From: Styela clava
Taxonomy: Eukaryota > Chordata > Ascidiacea > Stolidobranchia > Styelidae
Length of the DNA stretch: 64,000 nucleotides
NCBI RefSeq assembly: GCF_964204865.1
Contig: NC_135260.1
Span: 2,914,001 to 2,978,000, forward strand
Reading direction: 5' to 3'
In this document: positions 10,750 through 23,319 of the stretch, in pieces
Position numbering within the stretch: position 1 is the first letter of the stretch
How the letters are laid out: each line of letters starts with the position of its first letter
Notes under the pieces: generated by a model
The model's database searches: none
Told to the model about the DNA's origin: nothing
The model's input: the letters and a program-made list of their open reading frames with translations, nothing else
Position numbers and translations under genes: made by a program

Positions 10750-13053
10750 AAGTTAACATGAAGATGCAGGAACTTGAAAAAGAAGTGCTTGCGTTGAAAC
10801 GTCAACAGCACCCACCTCGGGATGCAAGTAAGAACCCTGATACATTTTTTGATTCTACCAAATTAACACTATATCGTCAAGTTTGCTGAAAAAATGGCTC
10901 CCGTGTTAAATACAATGAAAGTAATTTAATTGATGGTTTAATTATTATCAGATGCAGCATTTCATATGTAACTTTGCAAACAGGTCTGATGAAACATGGT
11001 GAAACATGAAAAAAGCAAAAACGTTGAAGTAATATTCTTATATTTTTATTCAATAGAAGAAAGAGAAAGTGATCCACAAAAAAAAATTGGCGACGGAAAG
11101 AAAATCGTACTTAAGGTTAAAGATACAAACTTGGAAAACTACTTGAGAGAACAGCTAGAGAAATGTATGCTTTCATTATTATTCGTACTTTAACATCAGA
11201 TCAATGCTCAAATATATTAACAACGTAGTCAATATCAAGTAAATTGTTCCCATTATTTGAAAAAAAAAATTGGTGGTGAATATCGAGTTCCTTAAAACCT
11301 GAGGAATTGAAAAAATAAAACTAGATCTAACGATTTTAATTTCTCGGAATCGGTGATTGACATTTTCTACATTTAAAATGTGCAATTATACAGCCTGCGA
11401 TAATTAAGGTGCAAAGTAACATTATACACTTATGCTTCACACATTTTGTATTTCATTCTAGTGATGACAAAACAGAGAGATCTAGAGAAGGAAGACGCGA
11501 GAATTACGAAAGAATTGCGGGAATATGAACGGCAAAAGTACGAGCAAGATGGAAGTAAGGGCTTTATACATATTTTCGACCTTGTGGGACAGGAGTCGCT
11601 TTAGCACTTCAAGCATAATTTCAAATATAAGATCACAAGACATCTTCTATTATAAGCTTTGCTTTACTGAGGTTAAGGTTACCTAAGCTTTGCTGAATAT
11701 TTGGCAACTCTTCAAAGTTAGTCCCCGTCGTTTCCACACAATTCTTCAGTACATTAAGTTAGTACTAGTCAATTTGGTAATTCAGTCATGCTTATTGGAC
11801 ACGTAGTGGACATAACGATGGTTTCAATATTATGTTGTTGTTGTTGTTGTTCTTGTTCTTTGACACGTTTTTAAAAAGTCGCTTTTCTCTTCGAATACTG
11901 GACCAATTGCTTCGAAATTTTCAGTGGTTAAAGATAAAAATTTTCTCCAGAAGGCTATTACTTTTTTTTCGCTATGACGTCATCAAAATTATGTGACTCT
12001 ACGTGTCCATATATTTGAGCATAGCTCTCTTGTTTATAATTCTAATTTGTTTTGTTCAAAAATATGGCCGCCAACTTATTTCAGATTTTCGTCGCAACGC
12101 TATCTATTATACTGTCATTTGTATCGCTGTCCTGGTCGCTGTTCATGATGTTATGGAAATATCATTGCAAGGTACATGTTCTCTAAGTTGAGTTCCATTG
12201 AAATTATTTCCAACTTGAATACCCATAATCTGTGAAATGCATTTAAGAGTACATAATCGCTATTACGACAACTTACCTTATAATTAAGGAAGTGATTCAG
12301 AAGTGAATTGACAAGTATGATCAATATTGATATAAATGACCCTCGGACATTATTTTTATACTCACTCCCATCCATCACTCTGCTGTGTAATAGATGAAAT
12401 TTGTGCTAAACCTGATTACGAGTTGTTTTCTTTCGAGGCTTATTTATTTATCCATGCATAAAAGCACTTTGCCCTACTTCTGGCTTCAGAACTATTGTGT
12501 GCAGCTTCGCAACAAACTTGATTTTGTTTATATTTTATCGTAGCCGCCAGCAAAGCAGCAGATGACCTAAAACAGAAACTGGAATACTGCCAAGAAAGAG
12601 GTGGGTTGCTCGATCTAATGAATTTTTAATGAATTCAAAGCGCCTAAAGTGCTATATAATTAACTTGACTGTTTGTAACATGTTATCTAAGACGGTTTCC
12701 TACATTACAATTCAATAAAGTGCACACGGAACCCATATCACAAATGCATATAGAAAGGCTTCAATTTAGTACACGCGTGCCATACTGTTTAAAGTTTAAT
12801 GAAGTTTTTAATTTGCATTTCATTGAATTTGAATATAGATATTCGCGAAGCTGCATTCATAGATTTTTAAATTCCATTAACTAGGAACTCATTGTTTATT
12901 ATCCCCAAAAAAGGTTTTCCAAGAACGTGTGAAAATGCTCGTAAATCGGGAGATGTGAGCGGGAGATTGGCGACGATTTTTATTCCAGATATTGGAATGA
13001 CGAATGTTACTTGCAATTTTGACATTGACGATTCAAGCACTGCATTAAATTAA
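10750..13053 (+). CDS. Type II membrane coiled-coil protein with truncated fibrinogen-like domain (5' end not found)
   Basis: Six exons join in phase: 10750-10827, 11057-11164, 11462-11554, 12085-12171, 12544-12600 and 12914-13053 (stop TAA). Exons 1-3 encode a charged coiled-coil-like cytoplasmic region (KMQELEKEVLALKRQQ; YLREQLEK; ITKELREYERQKYEQ). Exon 4 encodes a membrane helix after two Arg (RRNAIYYTVICIAVLVAVHD), giving a predicted N-in/C-out type II topology. Exon 5 is an extracellular helix. Exon 6 starts an FReD (GFPRTCENARKSGD, then IGMTNVTCNF) but stops about 46 residues in, so two thirds of the domain and its Ca/ligand-binding half are missing. Exon 4 and exon 5 match the large FReD gene at 46.8-56.1 kb in length (87 and 57 bp), phase and sequence, so the two are paralogs. 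The first coding exon was not found. It could be a degraded gene or a short receptor; exon 6's acceptor (AAAAAAG/GT) is the weakest junction. Confidence 0.6.
11794..12036 (-). repeat. Interspersed repeat family R2, copy 1
   Basis: About 243 bp, in inverted orientation to copies at 24.85 and 49.48 kb. It begins GGACACGTAG and carries the inverse CTACGTGTCC near the other end, with a CAAGAGAGC-type terminus and a (TTG)n run inside. It sits in the intron just before the transmembrane exon of the plus-strand gene. It is non-coding and MITE- or SINE-like. Confidence 0.65.
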
Positions 13054-13244
13054 TCTAAAGTAAACAAATATCGTCACACGCGTTTTTTTAAGTTTTCAGT
13101 TTTCGTCCCTCCGTATATTTAGAAAATTTACATTAGCTTAAGTAATATTTTTTTATACGTAGAATTTTCGTAAGTTGGATTTCTTGTATACAGACAGAGC
13201 CTTTCGTAGGTTGAGTTTGAATTGCTGTTTAATTGAGGTGCTAA

Positions 13245-13256
13245 AATAAAAATAAA
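13245..13256 (+). promoter_or_regulatory. Possible poly(A) signals of the plus-strand gene
   Basis: Two adjacent AATAAA hexamers lie about 190 bases after the TAA that ends the truncated FReD exon. They support, weakly in AT-rich DNA, the idea that this stop is a real gene end. Confidence 0.3.
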
Positions 13257-14189
13257 AACTTAATGAAGAAGAACCATTGGGGTTTTGTTATGTATTTTTA
13301 CGCTAACAATTATTCGAACTTGATAGGGTACGCACTTGATAGGGTACGTAGTCGTGGTTAAAAACATGAATGTGCATTGAACAAGAGCTAAAGCCACTGT
13401 GATTTTGAACCAGCTCTACTGACTGGGCTCTTACGACTGAGTCATTGCCACTCCCGCATTTCCAGTTTGCACCATTCTTCCTCTAAGTTGTACCCGTACC
13501 TGTTTTCAGTTCACTCTAGTGATAAATAAGACACCAAATTTTCCCTTCTACTACAAAACATTTAAACTACCTGAACATTAAAATTTTACGTATAAATACT
13601 GATACAGAATGGAAATGTGATGAAAATTAATTAATTGAAAAATTGAAAAAAAAATAAATAAAAATAAAAAATTATTTATAAAAAGAGGGCGTGACACTAG
13701 CTCATTGGATCAAACTGTGTTGACAAATTGCTGCGTTGCGTCTTCACCGAAGTATGTGCTCGCCACTGGTGAGTTCAAAAGATACTGCTGCAAAGCCACA
13801 CAAATAGATTCGAGTTCACGATGCAAACGAAGAAAAAACTTTATTATACTGTGTAAAACACTCGATTAAAGCAGATAATATCAAATCATAAAATGAAGTG
13901 CCGTGACAGCAAAAGCAAAAAGAAAGACGCTGCAAACAGCAGCACAGGTAACGTATGCAGCGGTGGTTGGAGTCGAGCAACAAGATATGACTATCAGCGC
14001 AATTAAGGCTCAGACTCCACACACCAAAGCATATTTAATAACTAGACAAAAAAAATATATAAATAAAAATAAAACAATGAAAATAAAACGACTTCTGATG
14101 AAGTGCATACACTCTTTCGCTCATATTAGCTTGTCAGTGTGGCGCATCGTGCTGAGCATTATGAATACTACAAGAAATATAACTACCCT
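13257..14189. other. No supported gene
   Basis: AT-rich spacer between the plus-strand gene and duplicated block A. A short open stretch near 13903-14196 has an acceptor- and donor-like edge but no family motif and no partner exons, so I do not call it. Confidence 0.4.
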
Positions 14190-15572
14190 ATTTTGATACC
14201 TTCTGACAAACTTGAGTTCCTTATATTTTCTTCAGGCTACAACGAAAACTCAATTTAATGAGAATCGAAAAAGATGTCGAAAAAAATGTCAAATACAACT
14301 TGAAAACGCGGAGCCAAAAATCTGATCTCTGAAAAAAAATTTTCAGCAAACATTCTTCTAATTTATGATATTATTTTATCTGGGGGAAATATATGGACCT
14401 AGCAATTGATGTAAAAAGGTATGATGGCTTTAAACATCGACAATAGGATCTCTTGGACTTGTTGAAATAATTGCTCAAATATTTTAGTCAAGAACAATTA
14501 ACAACAACAGCTTTTACTTAAAGTGCTTTTAATCGAGAAACGACCTTCTGGAAAGGCATTCGTCGGTAAAAAAAAAGTTAAAATAGCAAAAATAAAATAA
14601 ACTCATTCCGACCAATTAAGTTTATATCAAAATTATTCGGTACTTTTAATTTATGGTAAATTTGATTTCAATTTTTCTAAATGAATCTAATTTGCATAAA
14701 GCGATTCATCGTAAAATGAAAAAATTCATAAAATGAAGGGCTGTGAAATCGGAGTTGAGCAAGTTACCACTAGAGCGCGAGTTCAAGATATGAATTTTGT
14801 CAGAATTGTACATTTTCTATGCTTTCAAGATGAGTCAAAACTTCACCATAAATTCAAAAGGATTATTTAACTGAGCGTTCTTATCTTTCTATTGAGGAAA
14901 GTTTGCATTTACCAAAGGTTTCATTATCAAAATTAGTTTTTTTTAGAGTCGATTGTGTTTTTTATCCGATTTCACAGCATTGACAAAATGAAGTTCAATG
15001 CCAATTATTCGAAGACGATGTCTTTTTATAATTTTTTAAATTATAAAATAATGTTAGTTGTATTCCTTTAATATCAAATATTTAGAGGTTACATATATGA
15101 AGCCGTTATTTATAAAGTATCAATCATTTTTGTAATTTAGTGAAATTTCCTAAACATGAAATATATATTTGAAAAAATCTAATCGAAAACCTTTCAAGAT
15201 TATTTACATTCACTCAGAATAAATTGAGTTATATTAATAAATTCAAACATTTCTTGGACACATCTAAAACATAAAAAATAGTTTGTTTGGTAGAAATATT
15301 AAAATAAATGCGTAAATAATTTTTTTTACGTCGTCACCCCACACCCCAACTGTATCCCATACGAGGGTAATATACCACATGCAAAATATATTTACTTTAT
15401 ATGCTCGTTCAGCTATGGGCCGGGGAAATAGTAAGTTAGGCTGTATGTGTGGATAATGAATATTCTAGTATACAAAAGCCTAAATAGTAAATTTAGTTAA
15501 GCTACTGAGGTGAATAACAATCACTCTTAACTTTTACAGTTTTTTTTTTTATCGACCTTCCAATGGACAGAG

Positions 15573-18500
15573 TTATAATTCATTTTCACAGATGGCTCCA
15601 TGAGATACACTGTAAGGATGAACATTTAAAATCCCTTGATGGCTGTTTGTCGGGTTTCGATCGACACGGATAATAACAGTTGTGTCCGATGCATAGGAAG
15701 ACGGATAATTAGGATACCAAACCTCAGTTGGCAGAGATATAGATTGGCCCATTGTTGAATTCAGCTTACCGTTCTGTTGAAATAAAAATATGTTTTGAGA
15801 AATGTGACAAATGGCAGTTTTAGAATATAGTTGGATATGGTTGAACCAGTAGTCCTTGCCATATGACCTGACAGAGCAAAACAAACTTATTTGGTCTGCA
15901 GGGAGAAACTGATTGAAGCGTGACACCATCACGTGATTATTCTGCTCAGTCACACTTCAGTGATTACCGTTGGTGGATGACAATTGAATGGAATAGGCAC
16001 ATAAAATCAAATTAGTTTGAATTAGTCTTTTCTGATTTAGTATCAGAGTCGTAAAGTTGAAGCGTTCCACTAGAGTTGGAGTCAAATTTGGAAAACGAAT
16101 CCGGTAAGGAATTTTAATTTGATATCATCCTGCAGTAGTCAGTGTTATAAATTTCCTGATTTAAACTTCTCTCCCATGCTAAAGCTATATGGGTTTACCT
16201 CAAGATAAAATGTGATAACACATGGTAATGCAGAAACAATATCGGCCACATTTTATTATGAGTTCACGTATGGCCGCATAAGCAACATGAATCAGACTCG
16301 ACTTACCAAGTGGTTGTAAGTCATTCCAGTACGAACATAAATATATGACAATTCATCAAGAATCATGGATCGTAAATAATCTCGAACCATGTTGTAGTGT
16401 GTGACGCCATAAATGTTAGCAAGTTTGTTTTCGCAAATAGATTCAGCGACGCTTAATGAGACGTTATGCACGTTATAAACTCGAAAACATTTCGAATTAT
16501 AGACAACGCCACATTCTGAAAAATAAAATAACAGTTTGAAGTCAGATATTTATGAAACTATTATTAAGGAGAATATTTATTTTTACGTTTTAATTAATAA
16601 ATTTCATTCATTTTCTTCCGGATAATTGTCTTTTGTAGTTTTTTTACAATAAATAATACGAGTGTCCCTTTAGAAGTTTCGATCATTCAAGAAAGGTAAC
16701 GCTACTCACTCAGAAATAAAGTAAACGTTTCTCTGAAGAAATTACGGTCAACCACTGAGCTATTAAAGCTAAAAAAATACAACAGTGAGATATGCGCTAG
16801 AATTAGATAATACAGACAGGTGGGACTTGAGATTAACTATGGTCAGGTTAATTGAGTTAATTATGGTTGCGAATGAAAAACGAGAAATAGAATGCCAAAC
16901 CAACCTGTACTCTGTCCGACTTTTGTAGATTGGAGGTACACAGTAGAGAGAAAGGTTTCCTTAGTTGACCATGGGTATGTAGCAAGGACGGTTGAAGTAT
17001 AGGACAAAGAAGTTTTCTTGACTTTGTTACCTGTGTGAAAAAGTGAGTTTATCTCACAAGTTATAGAATGATTTATAGTTTTTGATACCTAATGATAATG
17101 GGGGTATATTTCAAATTTTTCTATTTTAGCGTCTTCGCATAATTGCCATAATACCAATTACTATGACTGGAAAGGACTTTTCAATATCTATTCTAATGAA
17201 TGAGATTTCACAAGACATAGACATTTATACCTTGGGCCGTGGTCGTTTCCTTGACATCTACAGCAGAGGGCGTGGTCGTTTCCTTGACACCTACAACAGA
17301 GGGCGTGGTCGTTTCCTTGACACCTACAACAGAGGGCGTGGTCGTTTCCTTGACACCTACAACAGAGGGCGTGGTCGTTTCCTTGCCTCCTACAACAGAG
17401 GGCGTGGTCGTTTCTTCGGCGCCTACAACAGAAGGCGTTGTCGTTTCCTTGACACCTACAACAGAGGACGTGGTCGTTTCTTTGACATCTACAACAGATA
17501 GCGTGGTCGTTCCTTCAGCGCCTACAACAGAAGGCGTGGTCGTTTCCTTGACACCTACAACAGAGGGCGGCACAGAGTCCGGCTCTGGTTCTTCCATCAT
17601 CTTTTTCAATTGATGTACTTTACTTTCCACTCCGTCTAATTTTTTTGTTAAAGCTGCGAAACATGAAAGAAATTAAATTGAGCCCTCAGTTTTATAATTA
17701 CTTTTCAGTGAATTTATTGTCAGAATATATGTAATGCTCTCTTTCTGGTTAAATTTGGAATATGAGTTGGAATTGCTAAACTACACGACATGATGTGATC
17801 CTTAAAAATAAAAAAAATCATACATTTTATTTAAAACCATTGTTTGAGGGCGTGTTTGTTATCATACCGTTTGACAAATATGAAAAAAAAGCAAATTTAT
17901 ATTGTGGACACGAACCTTCCAAAGCCTTCTCTTCTTCTTTTGTGCACTGTCCTTCCTGAAATAGAACAAGAGAGAAATGTTCAAATACATGGACATGAAG
18001 GTTTTAGCTGACCAGGTGTTCCCATACGCAGTGAAAAAGTGTTTCCATGGATTAAAGTGGAAACGTAAAATCTGAGAAGAGGTATCAATTAAAAAAGTCT
18101 CAAACCTCCGGAACTTATTGCTGGAAGAAATCGCTAGAACGTAGAATTTTTTTTTTTGTTTTCAAATTTCAAACAAACAGTTTAAATTTTGCAAATAATA
18201 GTATAATATAAAATATAAAAATACAAAATTTAATATTCTATATAAAATTACTTCACAGAAGTTCTCACCGTATTAATATCTTTCCAAGTAGGCTTCCCGT
18301 CGCAAACCATAGGCGTCCAGCATTTCTCACCTGTCGGGGGAAATTAAAATTAGATATCTCTCGAATTATTCCTTACAAAATGAGGCAACCTAATAATATT
18401 TAGCGTTACTGCAAGCATGGTCTAATTAGATCTGATCGATACCCGCGATTCAATTTTGAGAATCTGGGAATCATATCAATTTTTTTCTGACGAACAATAA

Positions 18501-19349
18501 ACTTAGGAATAAACAATAAACTTAAATTTCCACATAATTTGATGCTTTGGGTCTTTTGTCTGGGTTCACATAGTTCTGAGTAATTGTGTAGTTAATTTGT
18601 CATCTAACTGTGAATTTTTTTTTATACGCCTTCCTATTCGAACAAGACTCTGTGTGGACGATCGCTGAATATTCAGTTTACAACACCTTTGGTAAGGAGG
18701 TTGGTATAAAATTGTACCTGACATTCTACCGCACGATGCAAAAATATCCGAATCCAACGCTTGACCAATGGACCACCACGCCCGCTAATCTATGATCAAA
18801 TTTTCTGTTCTGAACGAAACGATTCGAATGGATAACACGATTCCAAAAGTTTAGGTTCAAAAACTAAAACATTCTGTATGAGGCTATCCTGTCATCGAAT
18901 ATATATATATATATATATATATATTATGACGAAGGAACGGCAATTTAGCATGCTCTACGGTCCAGCTGTGACAACGCATTAAATACGAACAATAATCATT
19001 TATTTTTTTCATCAGGGACAGTCTCCGTTTTTGGAGTGCAACGAAGTAGAATTTTCTTCGTACCCAATCCAACCTTTAAGAAGGGATCGAAGTTTGCCAT
19101 TAAATTCCTCCTGAAGTATGCGCACCAAGATGGCGCACAGCCTGAAAATAGTATGTACAGGCCTGTTCGGATTCAGGTTGTGCGACATCTTGGTATGTAT
19201 ACTTCTGGAGCACCAAATTAAACCGTCATACTTGCCTCCTCTATAAGCACAGAGGAGCACAGAACAGAACACGCCCGGTAATACAGACCTCCTATCATTT
19301 GAAATGCCCCGATAAACATAATAAGAACGTGTTGAATCAGAATCTTCAT
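15573..19349 (-). CDS. Predicted secreted Thr-rich (mucin-like) C-type-lectin-like protein, 373 aa
   Basis: Seven minus-strand exons join in phase (1122 nt with stop): 19349-19289, 18330-18269, 17955-17916, 17653-17231, 17030-16905, 16515-16307, 15773-15573. Residues 1-20 look like a signal peptide (MKILIQHVLIMFIGAFQMI). Then come a short Cys-containing segment (CWTPMVCDGKPTW), a short coiled coil (LTKKLDGVESKVHQLKKMM) and about ten 11-residue repeats of the form SVVGVKETTTP, a likely O-glycosylated stalk (residues ~81-191). A Ser/Thr linker leads to a C-type-lectin-like domain (about 238-373). The domain has the long-form N-terminal Cys pair (ECGVVYNSKC), the helix Cys (SICENKLANI) and the closing Cys (GAICENEL). 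The WND motif and the third canonical Cys are absent, so calcium-dependent sugar binding is doubtful. The ATG was chosen for the signal peptide and because block B conserves it. Function is inferred: a secreted recognition or adhesion protein. Confidence 0.75.
17232..17570 (-). repeat. 33-bp coding minisatellite, about 10 units
   Basis: Tandem 33-bp units inside exon 4 of the lectin-like gene, each giving 11 residues with a TTT core. Because 33 is a multiple of three, unit gain or loss keeps the frame. Both strands are open in the array, but only the minus strand splices in phase to flanking exons. Confidence 0.9.
18899..18925. repeat. (AT)n microsatellite
   Basis: About 13 AT dinucleotides in the first intron of the block A gene. 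Block B has the hAT and a mariner-type MITE at the equivalent place. Confidence 0.9.
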
Positions 19350-19683
19350 TTCGAATCCATAAATTTCGTCAAATGAAGTCGACTCCCGAACAACGTAAGT
19401 TAGAATGAAGCTTCAATCTATTTGCATCGGAATATATCCTATGCACACTTACGCAGAACTCTGGAGCAGAAAGAGAAATTGGTTTTTCTCTTTCAAATTT
19501 TAGGATACCAGTTGCGTCATAAAAAGAGAATTTGGTAAACGCTGCTCTTTCTTTATGAAACGATTAAGACGACGTCACCACCGCACCCGCGGAAGTAATA
19601 TTTGATTGAAATTGTTGCCAATTGTTAGAATGTGCAAAATATGATGCCGGGGTTATGATAGTTTAAAACGACGAAAGTGTCAA

Positions 19684-21330
19684 ACGATTATTTCCTGAAA
19701 CCCAACAGGTTAAACAAGTTGAACAAATTAAAATATTTTGATATTGATTAATATCTATTTGATTTGCCGTTTATATAACATTATGTAAAGCAAATTAATC
19801 CCTGAATATATCAGTCAAAGACCAGATTATGATTTTCTTAAAACTGAGATATTACACATACAGAATTATAAAAATATCGTGATTTAGATATTTCTCCACC
19901 ACTTATAGAAGGGTGTGCAGAAACCGCGGTTTCTGCTGATTCATGCACAAATGCTGCGCTTCCAAAGATTTTGTTTTCTATTAAATCTAAACTCGCTCAA
20001 CTGGTAGAAGGCAAACAATACAATTTAGTCTATGTCTTAGATGCCAATACCAGTGGTTTTGAAAGCATTTCGGTGTAGCGGTAATGTTTGGATTAAATCG
20101 TTTGCAAGGGTTAGGATGTGCAAAATATGATGCTAGGGTCACGCTAGTTTAAAACGGCGAAAGTGTCAAACGATTATTTCCTGAAACCCAACAGGTTAAA
20201 CAAGTTGAACAAATTAAAATATTTTATATTGATTAATATCTATTTGGTTTGCCGTTCATATAACATTATGTAAAGCAAATTTATCCCTGAATATATCAGT
20301 CAAAGACCAGATCATGATGAAACCCAAAACCCGATTTTTTTTTAAAACTGAGACAACGCACATGATAATGCAACAAAATACCGCGATTCAAAAACATGTG
20401 ACACTTTGAGCCTTGGCTCTGATGACAATTTTTATTTAAGTACTTTCTACGGTTCATTTAAAACTGAGATATTACACATACAGAATTATAAAAATATCTT
20501 GATTTAGATATTTCTCCACCACTTATAAAGGGTGTACGGAAATCACTGTTTCTAGTGATACATGCACAATTGCTGTTAACTTCAGCCAACGTTTCCGAAG
20601 ATTTTGTTTTCTATAAAACTAAAACATGTTCAACTGGTAGAAAGCAAACAATACAATTCAGTCTATGTCTTGGATGTCAATACCAGTGGTTTTCAAGCTA
20701 TTCGGTGTAGCGGTAATGTTTGGTTTAAATTGTTGGCAATTGGTAGATTGTGCAAAATAGCTTGCCGGGGTTATGCTGGTTTAAAACGGCAAAAGTATCA
20801 ACCAATTAATTACTGTAACCAAAACAGGTAAAAAAAATTGAAAACAAGTTGAACAGGTTAACATATTTTTCATATCGATTAATATCTATTTTGTTTGCCG
20901 CTTATATAACATCATGTAAAGCAAATTTAACCCTGAATATATCAGTCAATGACCAGATTATGATGGTCTTAAAACTGAGATATTACACATACAGAATTAT
21001 AAAAATATCGTGATTTAGATATTTCTCCACCACTTATAGAAGGGTGTGCAGAAATCACTGTTTCTAATGATACATGCACAAATGCTGTTAGCTTTAGCCA
21101 ACGTTTCCAAAGATTTTGTTTTCTATTATACTAAAACATGTTCAACTAGTAGAAGGCAAACAATACAATTCAGTCTATGTCTTGGATGTTAATATCAGTG
21201 GTTTTCAAGCCTTTCGGTGTAGCGGTAATGTTTGGTTTTAAATCGTTTGCAAGGGTTAGAATTTGCAAAATCTGATGCCGGGGTTATGCTAGTTTAAAAC
21301 GGCAAATTTTCAAACCCTCATTTCCCGAAA
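19684..21330. repeat. Three tandem ~490-640 bp units upstream of the lectin-like gene
   Basis: A unit beginning near CGATTATTTCCTGAAACCC repeats at about 19684, 20171 and 20800, with a partial start near 21311. Shared blocks include TATATCAGTCAA, TAGATATTTCTCCACCACTTATA, and the TTCGGTGTAGCGGTAATGTTTGG segment. The middle unit carries an extra ~150 bp. Diverged copies occur at 43.2-44.06 kb, upstream of the block B gene. No reading frame is conserved. Confidence 0.75.
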
Positions 21331-21429
21331 TCAAACAGGTCAAAAAAGTTTAACAAAAAATTGAACAGGTTAAAGTGTTATTTATGTCGATTACTCACAG
21401 TTGAATCAGAAATATCAGTGAATATTGTT

Positions 21430-23319
21430 GTGTTATGTAACGTGGGTTTTTAGTGCTATTCGTCGATATACAATCATAAAAAAAAACTTAACACTAAATA
21501 TATCAGTCAAGGACCTATTTACGATATCAACCAAAGCACTTTGTAGATTTCCCTGTAACTGAAACAGCACTTATAACAATGCGACAAAATACCGCTATTC
21601 AAGGACATATAACACTTTGGGCCCTGACTATGATAACAATTTTAATCAAAGTACTTTCTACAGTTCTCTTAAAACTATTATAATACACATACAGACTCAT
21701 AAAAACATAGTGATTCGAAAATAAGAAGCACGCAGGTTTTTCATTTCTGCTAGAAATTTCAATCAAAATTATTTCCTCTAAATTTCGGATTCAAAATTTC
21801 CAATATAATCAATTTTAAATCAATTTGGATATTTGGTTCGATTTGGGCATCAAAACTGCTAGTTGGCCGATGGGAAGAGGCCAGGCGGGAAGGATACCCG
21901 GAGGAAGCACTTTACAGTCTTAGAGCGAAAATCTGCGTACATCCAGTCCAATCAATCAATATACCGAGTCTCATCGGTGGTTAGTTGCGTCCGAGATATT
22001 TAATTCAGTTAACTCGATTCGATTCAAGTCATTGATAAATCGCCATTCGATTTATCACAGCGCTGCTTCTCTTACGTTGCGATATTTGACATAAGCTTCA
22101 GTGTCAAAATATATTTCATATTAAAATTTATTAAAAATAAAATCAATAACTGTTTGGCAAGCAACCCACTTCGCGACGCAAAGATTGCAAAACATTGCCC
22201 TGGCTAAAACCATAATAATTCATAAATAGGCTTTGAACTATTTTTCGTGTTTTAATGAATTGATCACTGTGGTAGAAATTTAGGATATAAATTCACATAA
22301 CGTAACATACAATGATAAACTGTAATCTTTCGGTAGAGTATTCATATTCACTACGATAGCACCATCATTTAGTTCCTTTTTGATTCGTGTTATAGTTGAT
22401 TTGTAGAAAATATTAGTTGAACATCCGATCATTTGTATCACGAAATAATATAATATCAGTTCATTAAAAAAGAAAATTGTCAGACATGATGTAATACAGC
22501 AATTTGTATTTGAATTATCACCACTAAGTGGACAAGAAGTTCAATCGTTAGTGGAGATTCAAAAGTTTATTACTGCATGTTCGTGATATTGAATAACATC
22601 CTGATGCTTCAGCATATTTTGTGCTATATTTCAGTGCTTAGTTATCGAATATTATCATCATTTTCTTGACCCAGTGCTTCATATTATTGCTTGATTGCAA
22701 TGTGTATCGCGTTTCTAAGTCAACTTCTCGATGACATGTTTAGGCGGAGTCGTAGTCAAAAACGGTTACCGATACTGTCAGCACATTGTTATCTCTCTGA
22801 ACAAGGCTTTGGAAAAACATCGACATGCATTAAACAAATAACTTCCTTTTCCCTGGGATAAATTTTTATAAATGTATTTCTATATTTGTTTGTATTTACT
22901 CGACTTGGATAGAACTGTTTTCAAATTATACTTCTCTGATTAAATTAATTTCCTAGTTTTCAGAGAGATAAATTTGGTCTCTATCAATTTAAAAATACAT
23001 CGATAACGTTTTGCGAGACTATTTTATTCACACAAAATGGCAAATAACATTTTTGAACTGAATTTTTCATAAATTTCAATTTTTAAGTCTGTTCGTAAAT
23101 AATAATTTGTTTCATCGAAAGATTCAGAAACACATCTAAAAAATAAAATATTAGAGCAAAGTTGATGGAAAAGTTCTTTATCGCACTAATTCATACACAA
23201 TAAGTTGAAAAACGAAAGAACTGACATTTTTGCTATGTTTTGAGGGGACGGAGGTTCAAACGAAATATAAAAATTTATTTTAAAGAGAAGACAATGCTTT
23301 AATTTGTTTTAACATTGGT
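21430..23319. other. No gene recognised
   Basis: AT-rich spacer between the two duplicated blocks. I see no motif-bearing open frame and no clear repeat. Confidence 0.45.

Larger units (their letters stand above)
14190..21430. repeat. Segmental duplication, block A
   Basis: About 7.2 kb that aligns by eye, in the same order and orientation, with 23.32-44.1 kb. Matching landmarks are the 3' flank (14.2 kb against 23.3 kb), all seven exons of the lectin-like gene, the 5' flank, and the following tandem repeats. After removing the BEL element (8.2 kb), the hAT (2.2 kb) and the extra minisatellite (about 2.6 kb) from block B, the two blocks have nearly the same length, which supports one duplication followed by insertions in B. 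Confidence 0.8.

Noticed and set aside
13903..14196. 97-codon plus-strand open frame near the end of the truncated FReD gene
   Set aside because: No family motif, and its splice-like edges do not connect in phase with the gene upstream.
15573..15953. Single 126-codon minus-strand open frame as a stand-alone gene
   Set aside because: Its first half is intron; the real exon starts after the acceptor at 15774 and continues in phase from the exon at 16307-16515.
17163..17613. Plus-strand open frames over the block A minisatellite
   Set aside because: Same reason: antisense of exon 4 of the lectin-like gene.
18566..19272. Several short open frames in the first intron of the lectin-like gene
   Set aside because: Their reading frames are not conserved in block B, and exon 1 joins exon 2 in phase without them.
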